Shown here piece after piece: positions 48,027-60,194 of a stretch of DNA of 64,000 bases (its first letter is position 1; each line of letters starts with the position of its first letter). Source of the stretch: Dryomyza anilis. Its lineage: Eukaryota; Arthropoda; Insecta; Diptera; Dryomyzidae. The DNA lies in the NCBI GenBank assembly GCA_951804985.1, contig OX638132.1:19511529-19575528 (forward strand), in the 5' to 3' direction. The notes under the pieces are model-generated. The model was not told the DNA's origin and made no database searches. It saw only the letters and a list, made by a program, of their open reading frames with translations. The position numbers were made by a program, and so were the translations under genes.

Positions 48027-48185
48027 GCTGAGGCAGTCCAGAGGTATGCGCACTTGACTCGCATTCTAAAGGTATCGGGTTCGAATCCCGGCTTGAGCAT
48101 GGGCACTTCTGGTGATATTAACCACAAAACGTAGGCAATAGATTTCACAGTACAATGGATATAGTCTGTCTGAGTGCAGTGGATC
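48027..48185 (+). mobile_element. Probable second tRNA-derived SINE type or tRNA-like remnant
   Basis: GAGGCAGTCCAGAGG resembles an A box. ATCGGGTTCGAATCCCGGC (about 48074-48092) is a canonical B box and T-arm. Between them, CACTTGACTCGCATTCTAAA resembles an anticodon arm. The 5' acceptor strand does not pair convincingly and a non-tRNA body follows (CTTCTGGTGATATTAACC...). A SINE or tRNA pseudogene is therefore more likely than a working tRNA. No target duplication was identified. Confidence 0.6.
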
Positions 48186-48797
48186 TTAGTAGATATTAAA
48201 AAAACATTTGTCCAAATTTTTTTTTATTCGAAAAAAAATTTAAATAAAAATAAAAAATTAAAAATAAAATGTAGTCAAATATAACGACGTGTGCTAACAT
48301 AACTAAAATTTGTCTCCATTTACACATTTGTGTACACATTTGTGTATCTATGAATGACATGCATGACAGCGTTAATGGTACGTCATACATAAAGTTGAAG
48401 ACATTTGTGAAAATGTCATCAATACTTTGCAAGGGGAAAATTCTATCGGTCATCGATGGTTCTGATTAAGGAATCATTGCTAACCTTTTCCACTTTGAAA
48501 TTAGAACAGATTGTAAAATATGTTTAAAATAATTTACATGGAAATGACAAAAAAATGACGAGGAAAGCATTACTCCTAAACAACTGGTCAAGTGACTGTC
48601 AGTGAGTAGTTGTCGAAAGTCCGAAATATTCCCAACTATGCAAAAACTATGGCAAACTATTTGTCAAAACAATAATTAATTTATATATTTCTATATCTAT
48701 ATTGCAATTAATAACAGAATTATATTGAATGAAAAAATTCAATAGTAAAATTTTTATTTATTTTAGTAATAGTTACGAAGTTTCAAATTTTGTCTTA

Positions 48798-49110
48798 ATA
48801 ATAATATAATAATAGTTTGGCACTACAGTCCTATAAGGACTTAGGCCGAGCTCTCTCACCATTTTGAGCTGTGCGTGTTAAATTTGTACTCAAAGTGGTG
48901 GGACCTACAGTTTATTGCCGAATCCGAACGGCGGGTGAGAGCTTTTCATAGGCAATGTTTTACTCTCGAAGGTTTGCCATTTACTGCCGAGAGGTAGCAC
49001 TGTATAGAAAAATGTTTCTATGAAAAGATATTGTTAGCCCCAGTCCAGGCTTGAACCGGGGACCTTTCAGCTCGCAGTCCAACGCACTAACCACTGAGCT
49101 ACCACGGCTA
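48798..49110 (-). mobile_element. tRNA-derived SINE, copy 4
   Basis: Full-length minus-strand copy with a perfect 14-bp target duplication, caaattttgtctta (48784-48797 and 49111-49124). The tail is an (ATT)n-like run. The B box GGTTCAAGCC is intact. A few changes (ACCACGGCTA versus ACCGCGGCTA) separate it from copies 2 and 3. Confidence 0.94.
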
Positions 49111-49124
49111 CAAATTTTGTCTTA

Positions 49125-50105
49125 GTTTTTTTTTTATTGTACAGTTTATTTAAACTACATTTATAAAATGGTTTGTAAAAATATTTTGAATTTGTTTCTC
49201 TGAACTTAAAAAATATTAGCTGTGCCAATTGATGACACATTTTTATCAGTGTACATATGAATGTCGGCGATTTGAGCATAATTACGCAGACATACTGTTT
49301 ATTGTTTGGCATAGCATTAAGTTTTTCCGTAGTTTTTCTTTTGTAGCGCTCTGATTTAAAGATATTGAAATATCCATTAATTATTTATGTATATTAATGC
49401 ATAAATCTCTTGTCACATTCAGTATTTATGACAGAAGCTAATTTAAATTTTGCATTCAACAAAAAATTTGCTGATTTATCTAAATGGCCACTGGGGCTTG
49501 GCAAATGTTTACGCAAAACTCTACAAACACAATATTCAAAGTCAGCAACTTTAATTAATTTATTTATTTATTTTATTGATACATTTTTTTTTATTATTAT
49601 TTTACCAAATGCGTTATTTTATTTCCAGCGATAATTAAATAATATGAGACAAACAAAATTATAAAACCATGTCAACAATATATAATCGTATTTCGTATTT
49701 CAATAAAGGCCTTTTGTAAATGCTTTGTTTTAAATGGCAATTTGTATAGAAAGAAGTACTACACATATAGAAATGAAATACATTTTAATTATGTATTTGA
49801 TATGTTAATGTTAACGAACAATAACGAACAATATGTTAAATATAAATAACAATATGTTAAATTTGTGACAGTACATTTCAATTTCAATATGAAAAGAATG
49901 ATTTTAAGAGAGTTGAAATATGAATTAATTTATTTTAATTTTCAAAGTAATCTCTATATCGATAATTTAACATAAAAAGATGTAATGATAGTTTATATTT
50001 ATTATTAGATTCCGAAAAAGATTTAAAGACCATAAAAAAAAATCGGAATATACGTATTTGTTGGCATATTTTAATTAGCATTGACAATCGATATATTTCA
50101 TCAGA
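49125..50105. other. AT-rich stretch, nothing convincing
   Basis: 50000-50100 has a weak match to copy A/B foldback sequence (GGCATATTTTAATTAGCATTGACAA versus 37365-37390). No gene recognised. Confidence 0.45.
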
Positions 50106-50108
50106 TCG

Positions 50109-50435
50109 CTACAAACCATTTGACGATAATTTTTGAATTCGATATAATAATGATATATTTTATATATAAAACTCAAGGTATTTGATAATTTAATAGTTGT
50201 CCTTTACACTTTTTGTCAAAAAATAAAATTTTCTGAACAAATAAAATTTGTTTATCGAAAATAAATCCATTTATGTTATAATCTCGATATCTATAACGAC
50301 AAAAACAACGATATCATTTTAGATAGGTTCGTTTTTATCGAAAATCCTATCGTTTTAGATTATCAAAAATGACCAATTTGAGGCTATAAACGATATCGTT
50401 TCGATATCGTAAAATTATCGTTTGGTTTGCTGGGA
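50109..50435 (+). repeat. Dispersed repeat ending TTTGGTTTGCTGGG, copy 2
   Basis: Aligns with 4376-4712 from start to the shared TTTGGTTTGCTGGG end, with indels. Confidence 0.75.
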
Positions 50436-50499
50436 TATTATTATATGTATGTTTGTAATTTCTGCTATTTAACACAGCCATATGTATTTGGTTACATGT

Positions 50500-50745
50500 A
50501 AATAAAATGTTTTTCACATTCAAACATCTATATATGTTTGCAAGAACGCCAAACATTATTCATTCCGAACATAAATATGTTTGAACGAAAACAAAAATAT
50601 GTTTGAACGAAAACAAAAATATGTTTGACTGTTATTATAATTATGTTTGGCAATGCAATAATACTTTTGTTTCCAAAAGCTTAAAAGATACAAGTAATGC
50701 CTGCAAAATTAGGTTTGGTAGAGCCATTTTTTTGAAGCGTGTAGA
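50500..50745 (+). repeat. ATGTTTGAACG repeat, related to the inner edge of the 9.1-kb inverted repeat
   Basis: It contains CGAACATAAATATGTTTGAACG, three ATATGTTTGA motifs and the end AATGCCTGCAAAATTAGG, TTTGGTAGAGCCATTTTT, which matches 7252-7290. A diverged direct copy lies at 51430-51640 (TATGCCTGGGATGTTATG, then TTTGGGGGAGCCAT). Confidence 0.7.
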
Positions 50746-50879
50746 TGGAAATAAAATTATTAAGTATAAATAGAAGATGTATAATAAAAAAAAAATAAAA
50801 AATAGTTGAAGTTTACAATACTATAATACAAATAAAAAAATTTAAGTTAACCAAAACGAAAAAAATTAATTTGCCCCAT

Positions 50880-51382
50880 AGTGCAAGCAATCAACAATAA
50901 TAAATGAGACGCAAGACAATTCAACGCACTAAGCAATGTGTTAGAAAGAGACGGAAGATCATTCGGCGTACTAAGCAATGTGCGAGAAAGAGATGGAAGA
51001 TCAGCATATTGAAACACATAAGTGTGAATGAGATGCCAATAGCATGCATCATTCACGAAACGAGAAGTTTTTCGAAACATATCGAAGTTTGTCGAAACGT
51101 GTCGAACTGATGCATGTAGTATATAAGGGCGCCGCATCTGAGGCACAGCATTTCAGTAGTAATTGGAAAGTGGTCGAGTACGTCTCGTGTGAGAACAATG
51201 TCAACTTAAATAGTGGACATGCAGTAGTTGTTAGAAGTATTATTAGTAAAGTTGTTTATTAAAGTGAATTAATAAAGTTATTTGTTATAATTTAATCCAA
51301 ATATAAGAGTGTTTTTATTTTGTACACAATCCAGAGATACGAACTTGTAGAACAGTTTTCCGTAGACTGAATGTTCGTAACA
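50880..51382 (+). mobile_element. Probable solo LTR of an LTR retrotransposon
   Basis: The segment has the order of an LTR. A U3-like part holds two 42-bp direct repeats (ACTAAGCAATGTG at 50928 and 50970), then TATATAAG (51120-51127), a TCAGT initiator (51153-51157), AATAAA (51271-51276) and a U5-like tail ending CGTAACA. No gag, pol, primer-binding site or second LTR is next to it, hence solo. Ends are approximate and no target duplication was identified. Confidence 0.5.
51120..51157 (+). promoter_or_regulatory. Candidate TATA plus initiator core promoter
   Basis: TATATAAG and TCAGT are spaced about as in insect pol II promoters, followed by AATAAA 115 bp later. It is probably the internal promoter of the LTR rather than of a host gene. 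Confidence 0.5.
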
Positions 51383-51429
51383 ATATTGTGTAAAAAAATT
51401 ATTAGCAAAAAAATTAAAAATCTAAAAAT

Positions 51430-51640
51430 TTGTTATCACATTCAAATATATATATATGTTTTCAAAAATGCCGAAAATCGTTAATTCTGAACATAAATAT
51501 GTTTCAACGACAACAAAAATATGTTTATCTGTTATTATAATAATGTTTTGCAATGCAATAATACTTTTATTTGCATATATCTACAAATATGCCTGGGATG
51601 TTATGTTTGGGGGAGCCATATAAATTACTTTAGAAATTAT
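51430..51640 (+). repeat. ATGTTTGAACG repeat, diverged second copy
   Basis: CTGAACATAAATATGTTTCAACG, ATTATAATAATGTTTTGCAATG and TTTGGGGGAGCCAT follow the same order as 50500-50745. Confidence 0.65.
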
Positions 51641-51649
51641 AAATTTATT

Positions 51650-54600
51650 AAAAGTCCAACCGGGGGTAGCTCTAATGGCTCATTTCGATAGTGCGCCTCC
51701 TTTATAAACTCTATTAAAAAAAATCGACATAAAATTCTGAATAAAAACAACGTCTTTTTCATTTTTTGGTCAAATCAATGATCAGTTTTTATTGTTTGTT
51801 GGTTTTGTTTATTTTGTTTGTTTCTTTAAATATTTTATACGTTATTAATTTGTATGATTTAATAATTTTTAATATGCTACAAATGTTTTATTTAATTTTA
51901 TATTTGTTTATAATGTTTATATATAATATATTTTTTTTGTATTTTATTTAATTTATCATCATCATCTAGCATAATTTACAATGAACAATATAGCAATATA
52001 GTTACATTTACAATTTATTATTATAATTTTTATATTTAAAAGAAATAATTATTACATGGTTTATTTATTAAACTGATTTATACAATTAGCTATACAATTA
52101 GTTATGTTTTTTTTTAAATAATAATAATGATTTAAATTAATAATGAATAATATAAATTAATATAAAACTACTATCACATTTAAATGTATGTATTGGGTAA
52201 TGTATATGTGTGTGTGTCTATAATAAGATGTGTTTGTATGTTTGTGTTAAACAATAAATCAAATACAATGTTTGCAGATTTTTTTTAGAAAAATGCTAAT
52301 TATCACCAAAAATGAATTTTAAATTAAATATAAAAAATAAAATTAAAATCAAGAAATTAATTTAAAAAAAATCAAAACAACAAAAAAAACGAAATTATTA
52401 AAATACAAAAAAAATTAAAAAATGAAAAATGTTGTCATGCCTATGCCTAATATATATAAATCATTAGTATTTTTTTTAATTAATTCAACTATGAACAACT
52501 TATAAAAGCAGCACATAAAACATTTCAGCAAACTATAAAATACTCTTTATAAATATGTACATTTTATATAATTTTAACAGATTTTCCTTTGATTTATTTA
52601 TTTCTTTTTGTTTTTCAGTTTCACAGCAGTTTTGAATATTTTTGCATTTTCATCATAATCATTTGATACATTTTTCTTTGTCTAGTCTTAGGATTTTATT
52701 TTATTTGAATTTAAATTATTTTTTATTTCTGCTTTTAATTAATTAAATATATTTTTTATATAGTCTAAATATTTGATATATATATATATGTTTTTGCTGT
52801 TGTCATATTTAAATTGTTGTTGCTGTTGTATTTATTATAGAATGGTAATTTTTTCAATTATGTCTGTTACTTTTAGCATTATAAATATGTTTAAGTCACC
52901 TTGAGAAGTCGTAGTTAGAGAATTCATATGCAGCAAAGCAAAAAGTTGTTTACAGCAAACACAATTATAAAAACTGCAAACATAAATGTTTTGTGTTAAT
53001 TTCTAAAATTACTGCAATATTTTAGTATTTGTTTGCATGCACAATATGCTTGCTGTAAACATATGATTGCTTTACTATATTTAGGTATGTGTTTGTTTCA
53101 TTATGTTGTTGTTGTCTTTCTATATTTAGTATACATATTTTGAGGCAGCTATTAACTAATATTTTTTTTTAACATTTACTATTTTGTGTGTTTTTTTCTA
53201 AAATGCTTAACAATTTAATTTCGAGTTCTAATTTTCATTTGGCAGCAAGACAGAGCACTACAAATTTGTTTCGAAAAAAATGAGGACTTTGTATAATGGT
53301 TGAAATTGTATATCAATAAAATAATATAATTAAAATATTATATTAATAGATAATTATTATAATTATAATATATAATTAATATAATTAATAAAATTATAAT
53401 ACAGTTTTTGTATGCATCGTAATGAAATGCTTAGAAATTTAAATAATAATAATAATAGTGCATATTCATAGACAATTTAAAATCAACTTTAAAAAGCTTA
53501 TTTGACAATTTTCACATAGCATAAAATGTCAAAAAGGTGATTATAATTTTAGTGTCCACTTCAAATTATTTATAAATATGCGCTAATGTTTTTAGCTTGC
53601 TGCAAATATAAGATATTTGAAATAATGTTATATCCCAATAATGACATCGTTTTTATTGTCGCTTATAATATTATGTTTTCCACAAATATAAAATATTGTG
53701 AACAATATTATTTATAAAATTTTTGATTATCAATTAATATAATATGTTCAATGTTTAAAAATCAAATATTCCTGTATAAATTATTACTGAAAATACTGTT
53801 AAATTTAAATATGAACATACTTGCTTTGAACAGTTTCATAATAAGCGAATCACTCATTAATTTTTATAAAAAAATTAAGATTTTAAAGTATATTGTTTTA
53901 TTTAAAAACTGCTGAATTTTATAAAAAATATAGTTTTATATTATCATAATTGAAAAGTATATTTAATTGCTGTAAACGTTTAGACTTGAGTTTGATATAA
54001 ACGTATTTTGATAAAGGAAAACATTTTTATGATTGCGGCAAATATATGATTCATTTAAACAATAAATCGCAATAAGCCATCTGTCTTTGCTGGATTTTCT
54101 GAACATTGCATAATTCCAGAAATTGCTAAATTATTAGTATCCAGCATAAAATGGTTCTACCAATTATTTATCATCGTTTATATGTTTTCCACAATTATAA
54201 ACAATTCTAAAACATAAAATACAGAGATAACATGATTTACCTAATCTTTATATTATTTGGTACAAATATTATGAAAATTTTTTAATTTTTATGATAATCT
54301 ACAGTATATAACATTATTTTTATGCTACGTGTTTTTAAAATTTTAACAATATTTCATTGAATTAAGTTTTAGATCCGATTGACCTTCGATTGAATTTTTC
54401 AACTGCTGTTCCAGAATTCGTTTTTGCTATTTAAAATAAATTTATTTTAATCGAATTAAAACCGTTCGTGTTCTGTGGAATAAATAAAATTTGATTTTTC
54501 CTGTAAAATATTTGAATTTCAATTGAAATTGTATTTCAAGTAATTGTCGAATAACGCAATTCAATCGAATGTCTATTTCACTGTTTCAGAAATAAATAAT

Positions 54601-54836
54601 TCAATACAAAATAAGAGTTTTGAAAAAGTATTGAAATCATTATTTTTGTAAAACCTATAACAATTCCTATTATATACAGAAATTTTAATTTTACTTGCAA
54701 ATTCATTTTAAAACCATTTTTCTTGTGAAATAATTAAAATATATTCGAATGTTAATTCAATCCAATGTTTTTTTTTAGCCATTTCAGAAATACTTTTATT
54801 TATACTTTTCAATTGTAATCAACCATTCACAGAAAT
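51650..54836. other. Extremely AT-rich non-coding DNA
   Basis: About 3.2 kb of low-complexity A/T-rich sequence with GTT and CTG triplets near 52790-52830 and (TG)n at 52205-52217. No frame, RNA or transposon is recognisable. From 53600 on, motifs such as ATTATAAA(A/C)AAT recur loosely. Confidence 0.55.
52205..52217. repeat. Microsatellite (TG)n
   Basis: Short TG run ATGTGTGTGTGTC. Confidence 0.8.
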
Positions 54837-55373
54837 TAAAAATGTTTATAATAAAATTGAATTAAATTCCTTCAGACTTCACTTGAACACAGAAAAAATA
54901 ATCGACGTAAATATAGCAACCGATATTAATTGCAATCATTAATCAATCCAGCAATGAAATTCACTAATTTAATGAAAACATTTGCTATTCTTCGTTATGT
55001 AAACAATGTCGTTCGCTTACATTTACTATTCTTCGTTAAATCAACAATTCCGATTGCTAATATGAATATTTGTACGTCAATGCAGCAAAAATTTTAGTCA
55101 GCGCAATTTTTTATATTTGCTAAAATAATTATATTTGCTAAAACTGCGCCAACTAATTAATATGCTGCATTGACGTACAAATATTCATATAATCAAACGG
55201 AATTTTTGATTTAACGACGAATAGTAAATGTTTTCATTAAATTAGTGAATGCCATTGCTGGATTGATTAATGAATGCTATTAATATCGGTTGCTATATTT
55301 ACGTCGATTATTTTTTCTGTGTTCAAGTGAAGTCTGAATGAGTTTAATTCAATTTTATTATAAACATTTTTAA
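54837..55373. repeat. Extended palindrome surrounding a MITE
   Basis: The MITE ends at 54888 and 55320, but inverted symmetry continues outward for about 50 bp on each side with roughly two mismatches. ATTAAAAATGTTTATAATAA (54838) pairs with TTATTATAAACATTTTTAAT (55355), and CAGACTTCACTTGAA pairs with TTCAAGTGAAGTCTG. The flanking arms are not part of the MITE copy at 37639. Confidence 0.9.
54888..55320. mobile_element. MITE with CACAGAAAAAATAATCGACG ends, copy 2
   Basis: 433 bp, strongly palindromic. Left CACAGAAAAAATAATCGACG, right complement identical. GTAAATATAGCAACCGATATT is shared with copy 1 and the truncated copy at 62790-62915. Confidence 0.93.
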
Positions 55374-55374
55374 T

Positions 55375-57165
55375 TTTGCGCTAAAACTTAGAATTCAAAA
55401 TATGAATCTTGCTCGAAACATAATTCCAAATAATAACATAAGGAATATCCAGCCATATTCCAACATTTAATCAAAATCGTAATGAAAATTTCAATTCGTT
55501 AGAATTTGGTATTCCAATTTTCGAGTTTACCATAAAAAAAGACGAATTTCAATAAGAATTTTCCTGTCAAATGTTTCATTTTTGAACGAATGTGATTTTT
55601 TGAATATGTTCGAATTAAGAAAATTTAATGTTTTCAGTTTACAAAAAAATGGAGAGCTCTGTCTTTGTCTGATTTTAGTCTTTTATCTATAATATTCGAA
55701 TATTTTTTTTATTTATCTTAACAGTTTTTTTCTTTTTTCTATTTGTAGTATAATTTTGTTCAGTGTATAGCATGACAAATTAGTTTTTAATTTTTTGCAC
55801 ATATGATTTTATTTTTTCGATTAATTTTTATAATTAAACTAAATGCAATTTTGGATACTAGCTACTATATATGTGCTGTTGTTATTTTGTTAATATTTTT
55901 TTTTGTTTTGCTGCTAATTACATTGTGGTTGGCCATTTGAAAATCTTAATTAATTCAACATTTTTTATACGTCAAATTAGTGGCTGCTTGTTTTAGTTGT
56001 TTATTTTTATGTTTTATACATATTTATGTTGCTTGCTGCATACATCATAATTAGCTAATTATGATTATAGTTTTTTTTTTGTTTTAATATTTTTCATATA
56101 TAATATATATGTTTGTATATGTAGTTAGGTATGTTATGGTATCGTATGTATGTATGAATGTATGTTAGCATAAATATAGTCAGCATAGTCAGTAGTATTT
56201 TGTTTAAGTTATTCATTAATTATTGTTTCATAAAGCTGATTATATGGAACATTAGCTCATATATGTTTTACTATTTATATGTATTATGTATTAATATATA
56301 TGTGCCTATGTATTTATGTAGCTAGTTTGTTTGATTTTTATTGTTTTGTATCCTATTAATTTAAAGTTGCATCTTATTAACATTATTTGTATATCCAACT
56401 TTGATTTACGCATTTCTACTCAGTGTTTTATTTGTTCCTAACTGCGTTTTTTGCTATTGTTATTTTTGATAATTTCATTAATTTTGTTATTTTGACTAAA
56501 GTGCGCAATTTACAATATTTGCAACCAGTAGAAGTAGCAGCAGCAATAGTAGCAGCAATTCAAAAATGAAAAAAAAAAACATGTAAAATAACCATGCACT
56601 CTGCAAAAATGTCTGCGCGCAATATTTAATTTCACACTTTTTATTTTAAGGTTTAATTTTGAATTTTTATTTATACGTTTATATATTATTAAATGCTTTA
56701 AATGTAAAAAAGCACATAGTTCACAGGCACGAATTTGATGAACTGCACTCATAAAACAAATATCGAAAATGATAAAAATTACAAAACGGATTAATAATAA
56801 ATAGTAGAATCAGAAAAAAAAGTATATAATTAGTAGACATTTTTTTTTCGTTTAAAAGAAGAATTATATCGAAAATGAATTATTTGTCCAATATGTCCTT
56901 TTAACATCATTTTTAACCATTTTTTATATATGCAATATACATTTATTTTTTTATTTCAAACCCTTAGTAAAACTTCAAAAGTTCATAAATATTCAATATT
57001 ATAAATATTAATGATTTCTTTATAAATTTTTACATTCAAAATAGCCTTTATAAAAACGTTTTATTTTCATTAGAAATTCATTTCAACAGAACAATTATAC
57101 ACATTAAATATATTTTAGTTTAAGTACTGAAGTCTACTTAAAATTATTAATTTTTGATTTAATTA
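55375..57165. other. AT-rich non-coding DNA
   Basis: Contains ATGT-type and TATG-type low-complexity runs (56090-56170). The frame at 56510-56752 (minus) has only triplet-repeat composition at its C-terminal end. No feature supported. Confidence 0.5.
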
Positions 57166-57167
57166 TA

Positions 57168-57837
57168 CACAGAAAAAAAAAGAATCGACGTAAATACAGC
57201 AACCACAAATAATTGTGTACCATTAATTGGTCCAGCAACAAGTTATAATGTATTTAGCAAACACATTCGCTAAAAATGTGATTTGATTCCAAAAATATAC
57301 CAATTAAGGACTTTGCATAAATATGGTTTTAATATTTTCACAGTCATTATAATTCTCATTCAGTTAATTCAAAAATAATGTTATAAACTCTTATGAAAGT
57401 ACATAACATATACTTTTCTGATGATGAGTTTGGAAGCAAAATTAAATATGCAACCATAACCATCATCACCATTTTTGTCGACACACTCAGAGGATGATCA
57501 AGCTCTATAAGTGGTATATCTTGGCATATACCAAATGGGAATAATATGCGCGCAACGAAACGAGTAAAAAAAAAAGTCCATCGTTTGCTTGTTTGCCGGC
57601 GTTCATTTGCTGCAAGTTCGCATCGTGTATTCAGCAATGGCGATGGTTAATGCAAATAATTCAATAGTCGTTTCAGCAAATTATTTAATTGTATTGATGT
57701 AACTTTTTGTTTATTTTCTGTTAATTTATTAATTAATATGATTAAATATCGTAAAGATCGTATCGGCGATGAATTAATTAAAAATTAATTTTATTGATCA
57801 AATTTTTTGCTATATATACACATATATTTTTTCTGTG
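57168..57837. mobile_element. Longer variant of the CACAG MITE, with TA flanks
   Basis: 670 bp. The left end CACAGAAAAAAAAAGAATCG continues GACGTAAATACAGCAACC. The right end is TTTTTTCTGTG. TA lies directly outside both. The interior differs from copies 1 and 2 and includes a GC-richer block (57540-57640) with no recognisable coding sequence. It may be a relative carrying more of the parental element. Confidence 0.7.
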
Positions 57838-57925
57838 TAGATATTAAAAAAAACCTTCATTGGGCTAATATGAAATAATCGCTTTTTGTAACAAAGATAA
57901 ATAAAAATGTATACACTGAAAAATA

Positions 57926-58265
57926 AAGGGTTTTTCAATAAGAGCGCTACACAAGTTTTTTCAAGGGTTTTTCAACAGGGACGCTACAAAAGTAGAGCGA
58001 CAGGGACAGCAAACGACGCCATATTTCTTGCCGCTCTTTTGACATTTATCTTCAGTAAGGTTTGCCATTTTATGATGGAAAGATATACGAGCCAACAATG
58101 AGTAGAAATTATTAAAATTTACTACCGAAATTCGAATTCATACATCTCTCCGTCATGAAATGGCAAACCTTACTGAAGAGAAATACCAAAAGAGCGGCAA
58201 GAAATATGGCGTCGTTTGCTGTCCCTATCGCTCTACTTTTGTAGCGTCCCTGTTGAAAAACCCTT
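57926..58265. mobile_element. 340-bp palindromic derivative of the rosa-like transposon, copy 2
   Basis: Same length and composite left end as the copy at 29772-30111. TA on both sides (57924-57925 and 58266-58267). Arms meet near GAATTC at about 58135. Includes ATGGAAAGATATACGAGCC, the original transposase start region. Confidence 0.92.
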
Positions 58266-58289
58266 TACCATTAATTTAATAGATTTTTA

Positions 58290-58495
58290 CTATTAAAATT
58301 AGTCAATTTAATACTACAAAATACCACATCTTCATACAGTTTATTTTAAATATTTATGTTATATACTTAGTATTTTGTATAGTATAAAATAAAAAATTGT
58401 ATATCACAATATTGGAAATGACCAATTTTAATGGACCATTTTTTTTTTAATTTGACGAATTTTAATGGAATTTTATTGAATATTTTCTGAGTGAA
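58290..58495. repeat. Weak relative of the 61384/61760 MITE
   Basis: Contains TTTTTACTATTAAAATTAGTC and the end TTTTAATGGAATTTTATTGA, resembling the ends of 61384-61607. Boundaries unclear. Confidence 0.4.
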
Positions 58496-58675
58496 TATAA
58501 GGAAGTGTATCAAATTTGACACCTGTACTTAATTCCCTCATTTTAGCTATTCTTTCTTTTTAATTAGGGTTAAATTAAAAGATGTATAGGGAAAATAAAT
58601 TATTTATGCTAATTATTATTTTTCCTTTAATTCAGAATAAATGAGTTACTTGTATTACACTACCCAGCAGGATTT

Positions 58676-60190
58676 TTGACATGAACATGCCATAAATCAG
58701 TATACTCAGTTTACTCAGTTGTTTTATATTACGTAACGTTTTTGAGAAAATTGCAAAACTGTGTTAGGCGTTCTCACCCACTACTTGGAACAAAAAAAAT
58801 ATAGTTCTGTGAAATAATAGTTTGACAAAAAAACTTAAACGCAATTTTTCTTTATATTACCTAGACTATTTTTAGTATAATAATGAATGACAATATTCTA
58901 ATTGAATCTAAACTCGGCAAATTTTGATTTTTTTTTAGATTTTTTTTTACTAATATAGAATTTAATAATTAACAGAAACATGATTTATGGTTATCGAGAG
59001 CATAGTTCAAACTAATTATCAGAATTACTAACTTTTTTCTAATTGATACATTTTTTAAAATATGCATTGAGAACTTAATTTTGATACTCATTTATATACA
59101 CAAAAAAATTTACCAAAAATTTCACCAACTACCAGGATTCATCATATTGATGAAATCTTTCATTAAATTAAAATCGTATTTCTTAAATGTTTTTCATTTT
59201 CAATATTTTTTTTAACATCAAATTTCAAACACAAATTTATCTCCATTTACACATTTATGTATTTAAAATTCTTAAATGATTTATAATATATAATTGGTAA
59301 TTATTCGAAGCCTCTATTTCATCATATTAATGAAAAAGTGAACATCATATTGATGAATTTTGGTCATCAAACCATATTAATTTAAATATAATAAATCTTA
59401 TAAGAATTATAAATACGTAAATGTGTAAATGGAGACCAAATTTTGTTTGAAATGTCTTTATATAAAAAATGAAAAACACTGAAAAAATACGATTTTAGTT
59501 CAATGAATGAAATCATCAATATGATGAATACTGGTAGTTGGTGAACTTTTTTTTGGTGTGTATAATCTAATTTCAAAAAAAAAATACTAATGCCCGTAAT
59601 TTGAAAATATCAATACTTAATACTTAAAGTACGCTTATTCTTATTGCATACTCATTTTTTTTTATAACGTAGTATATTTTGATAAAAATTTGGGTAAAAA
59701 GTGCTATTTTTCAGATATTTGTATGTGAAATTTTTACCGGAAACTGTGTCGATATGGCACATTGTAAAAATGAAAACCGATACTAAAAAGTTAGTAATTT
59801 TTATAGTTAGATTGAACTATGCACTATATAAACGTAAATCATTTTCTTATTTATCATTAGTTCCAAACTGCTAAAAAAAATCGGCCAAAAATAGTCTAAA
59901 GAAATTAATATTTTTGGAGTTTAAATTCAAATATTTTAAAAACCTATCAGAATAGAAGCATTTGTCGATATATTTTAATTAGTTTTAACAATTAGTAGAA
60001 AAATGGCGTTTACAGTTTTTGAAAATCTAGTTATCTAAGGGACTGTATTTTTTAAAATTATAAATAGTGTCTGAAATGAGCCAAAAATATCGATAGCAAC
60101 ATTCTTAAAAACGTTACGTAATAGAAAAAAACTGAGTATGCAGTCATAATCAGCAACCGCGAATTATATAGAATTAATGTATGTGAAGTC
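58676..60190. repeat. Foldback element, copy B, interrupted by a MITE
   Basis: Ends pair as inverted repeats (ACTCAGTTGTTTTATATTACG-type at 58720 with CGTTACGTAATAGAAAAAAAC at 60110, reversed). The body aligns with copy A at 36600-37510 apart from the MITE at 59099-59560. It starts ACCCAGCAGG, the complement of the TGCTGGG end seen at 4712 and 50435. Confidence 0.7.
59099..59560. mobile_element. MITE, complete reference copy (CACAAAAAAA...TTTTTGGTGTG)
   Basis: 462 bp. Subterminal inverted blocks include ACCAACTACCAGGATTCATC with the complement of GATGAATACTGGTAGTTGGT, and ATTAAAATCGTATTT with AAATACGATTTTAGTT. Copy A of the host foldback gives the empty site (TTTATATAATC at 36985), so insertion was at a TATA run. 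Confidence 0.92.
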
Positions 60191-60194
60191 CAAG

